Shown here in pieces: positions 5,052 through 5,169 of a stretch of DNA of 5,169 nt; position 1 is the first letter of the stretch; each line of letters starts with the position of its first letter. This stretch comes from DATKZS01 sp035527835 [NCBI: bacterium] (GTDB lineage: Bacteria; RBG-13-61-14): the NCBI GenBank assembly GCA_035527835.1, contig DATKZS010000031.1, positions 1 through 5,169 of the forward strand, written 5' to 3'. The notes below the pieces were generated by a model. It did not search any database. It saw only the letters and a list, made by a program, of their open reading frames with translations, and was not told the DNA's origin. Both the position numbers and the translations under genes were made by a program.

Positions 5052-5080
5052 TGGACATTTGCCTGATTTTGTGCTATAAT
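5052..5080 (+). promoter_or_regulatory. Strong sigma70-like promoter with extended -10
   Basis: TGGACA (5052-5057, five of six matches) is separated by exactly 17 nt from a perfect TATAAT (5075-5080). The TG at 5072-5073 gives an extended -10 (TGCTATAAT). The predicted start of transcription, about 7 nt downstream, is position 5086-5088, which coincides with the ATG of the plus-strand gene. Confidence 0.75.
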
Positions 5081-5087
5081 CGTCTCC

Positions 5088-5169
5088 ATGAAAAACTATG
5101 ACGGTCGGAAGCTTTCCCCCGAGTCGCAGGAGACGCTGCGCGGACGCGTAGTGGAGGCGATATTGGGGG
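5088..5169 (+). CDS. IS630-type transposase, N-terminal fragment cut by the window end
   Basis: Only 27 codons are visible. The start MKNYDGRKLSPESQETLRGR resembles the N-terminal segment that precedes the helix-turn-helix in many IS630-family transposases (YDGRKL then a Leu/Arg-rich helix). The match is from recalled family features, so it is moderate evidence. There is no ribosome binding site in the CGTCTCC before the ATG; the promoter places the transcript start at or next to the ATG, which would make the mRNA leaderless. The AT-rich DNA upstream (about 38% GC for 4941-5087 by hand count, against clearly GC-rich genes elsewhere) fits an insertion-sequence end, though its boundary cannot be placed. 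The rest of the gene and the other inverted repeat lie outside the window, so intactness cannot be judged. It could alternatively be another HTH protein. Confidence 0.6.
   Translation, partial: MKNYDGRKLSPESQETLRGRVVEAILG

Overview
The window is a GC-rich chromosomal segment from a Gram-negative bacterium. The lipobox on one protein and the signal peptide on another point to an exported or envelope pair. Short-period intergenic repeats, a zinc-ribbon response regulator, LarE and a sirtuin are reminiscent of deltaproteobacterial (Desulfobacterota-like) or related environmental genomes. This placement is inference and cannot be proven from 5 kb.

Six of the seven complete genes and the whole dense cluster lie on the minus strand, as does the seventh; only a partial gene at the right edge is on the plus strand. 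Reading in minus-strand order: an exported C39-type cysteine peptidase (4206-4877), a TPR lipoprotein (3586-4209), the sulfur transferase LarE (2707-3582) and a Sir2-family deacylase (1923-2714). They are joined by a 4-bp ATGA overlap, a 3-nt gap and an 8-bp overlap, so they almost certainly form one operon. The peptidase plus TPR pair looks like a two-gene version of the PA2778-type peptidase-TPR fusion. LarE makes part of the nickel-pincer cofactor, but larB and larC are not present here, so its link to the neighbours is unknown.

Downstream come three more loosely spaced minus-strand genes: a single-receiver response regulator with an N-terminal zinc ribbon (1255-1839), a 79-residue Cys-rich protein with a degenerate B-box-like finger (831-1070), and a Mut7-C/PIN-like RNase with a C-terminal zinc ribbon (124-615). 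Each gap after the sirtuin carries a different short-period or palindromic repeat (periods 7, 8 and 9 nt). Two of these repeats run into the stop codon of the adjacent gene.

The right edge (about 4941-5087) drops to about 38% GC by hand count. It holds a 7-bp-stem hairpin and a near-consensus sigma70 promoter whose predicted start site falls at the ATG of a plus-strand gene cut off by the window end. Its first 27 residues resemble the N-terminus of IS630-type transposases.
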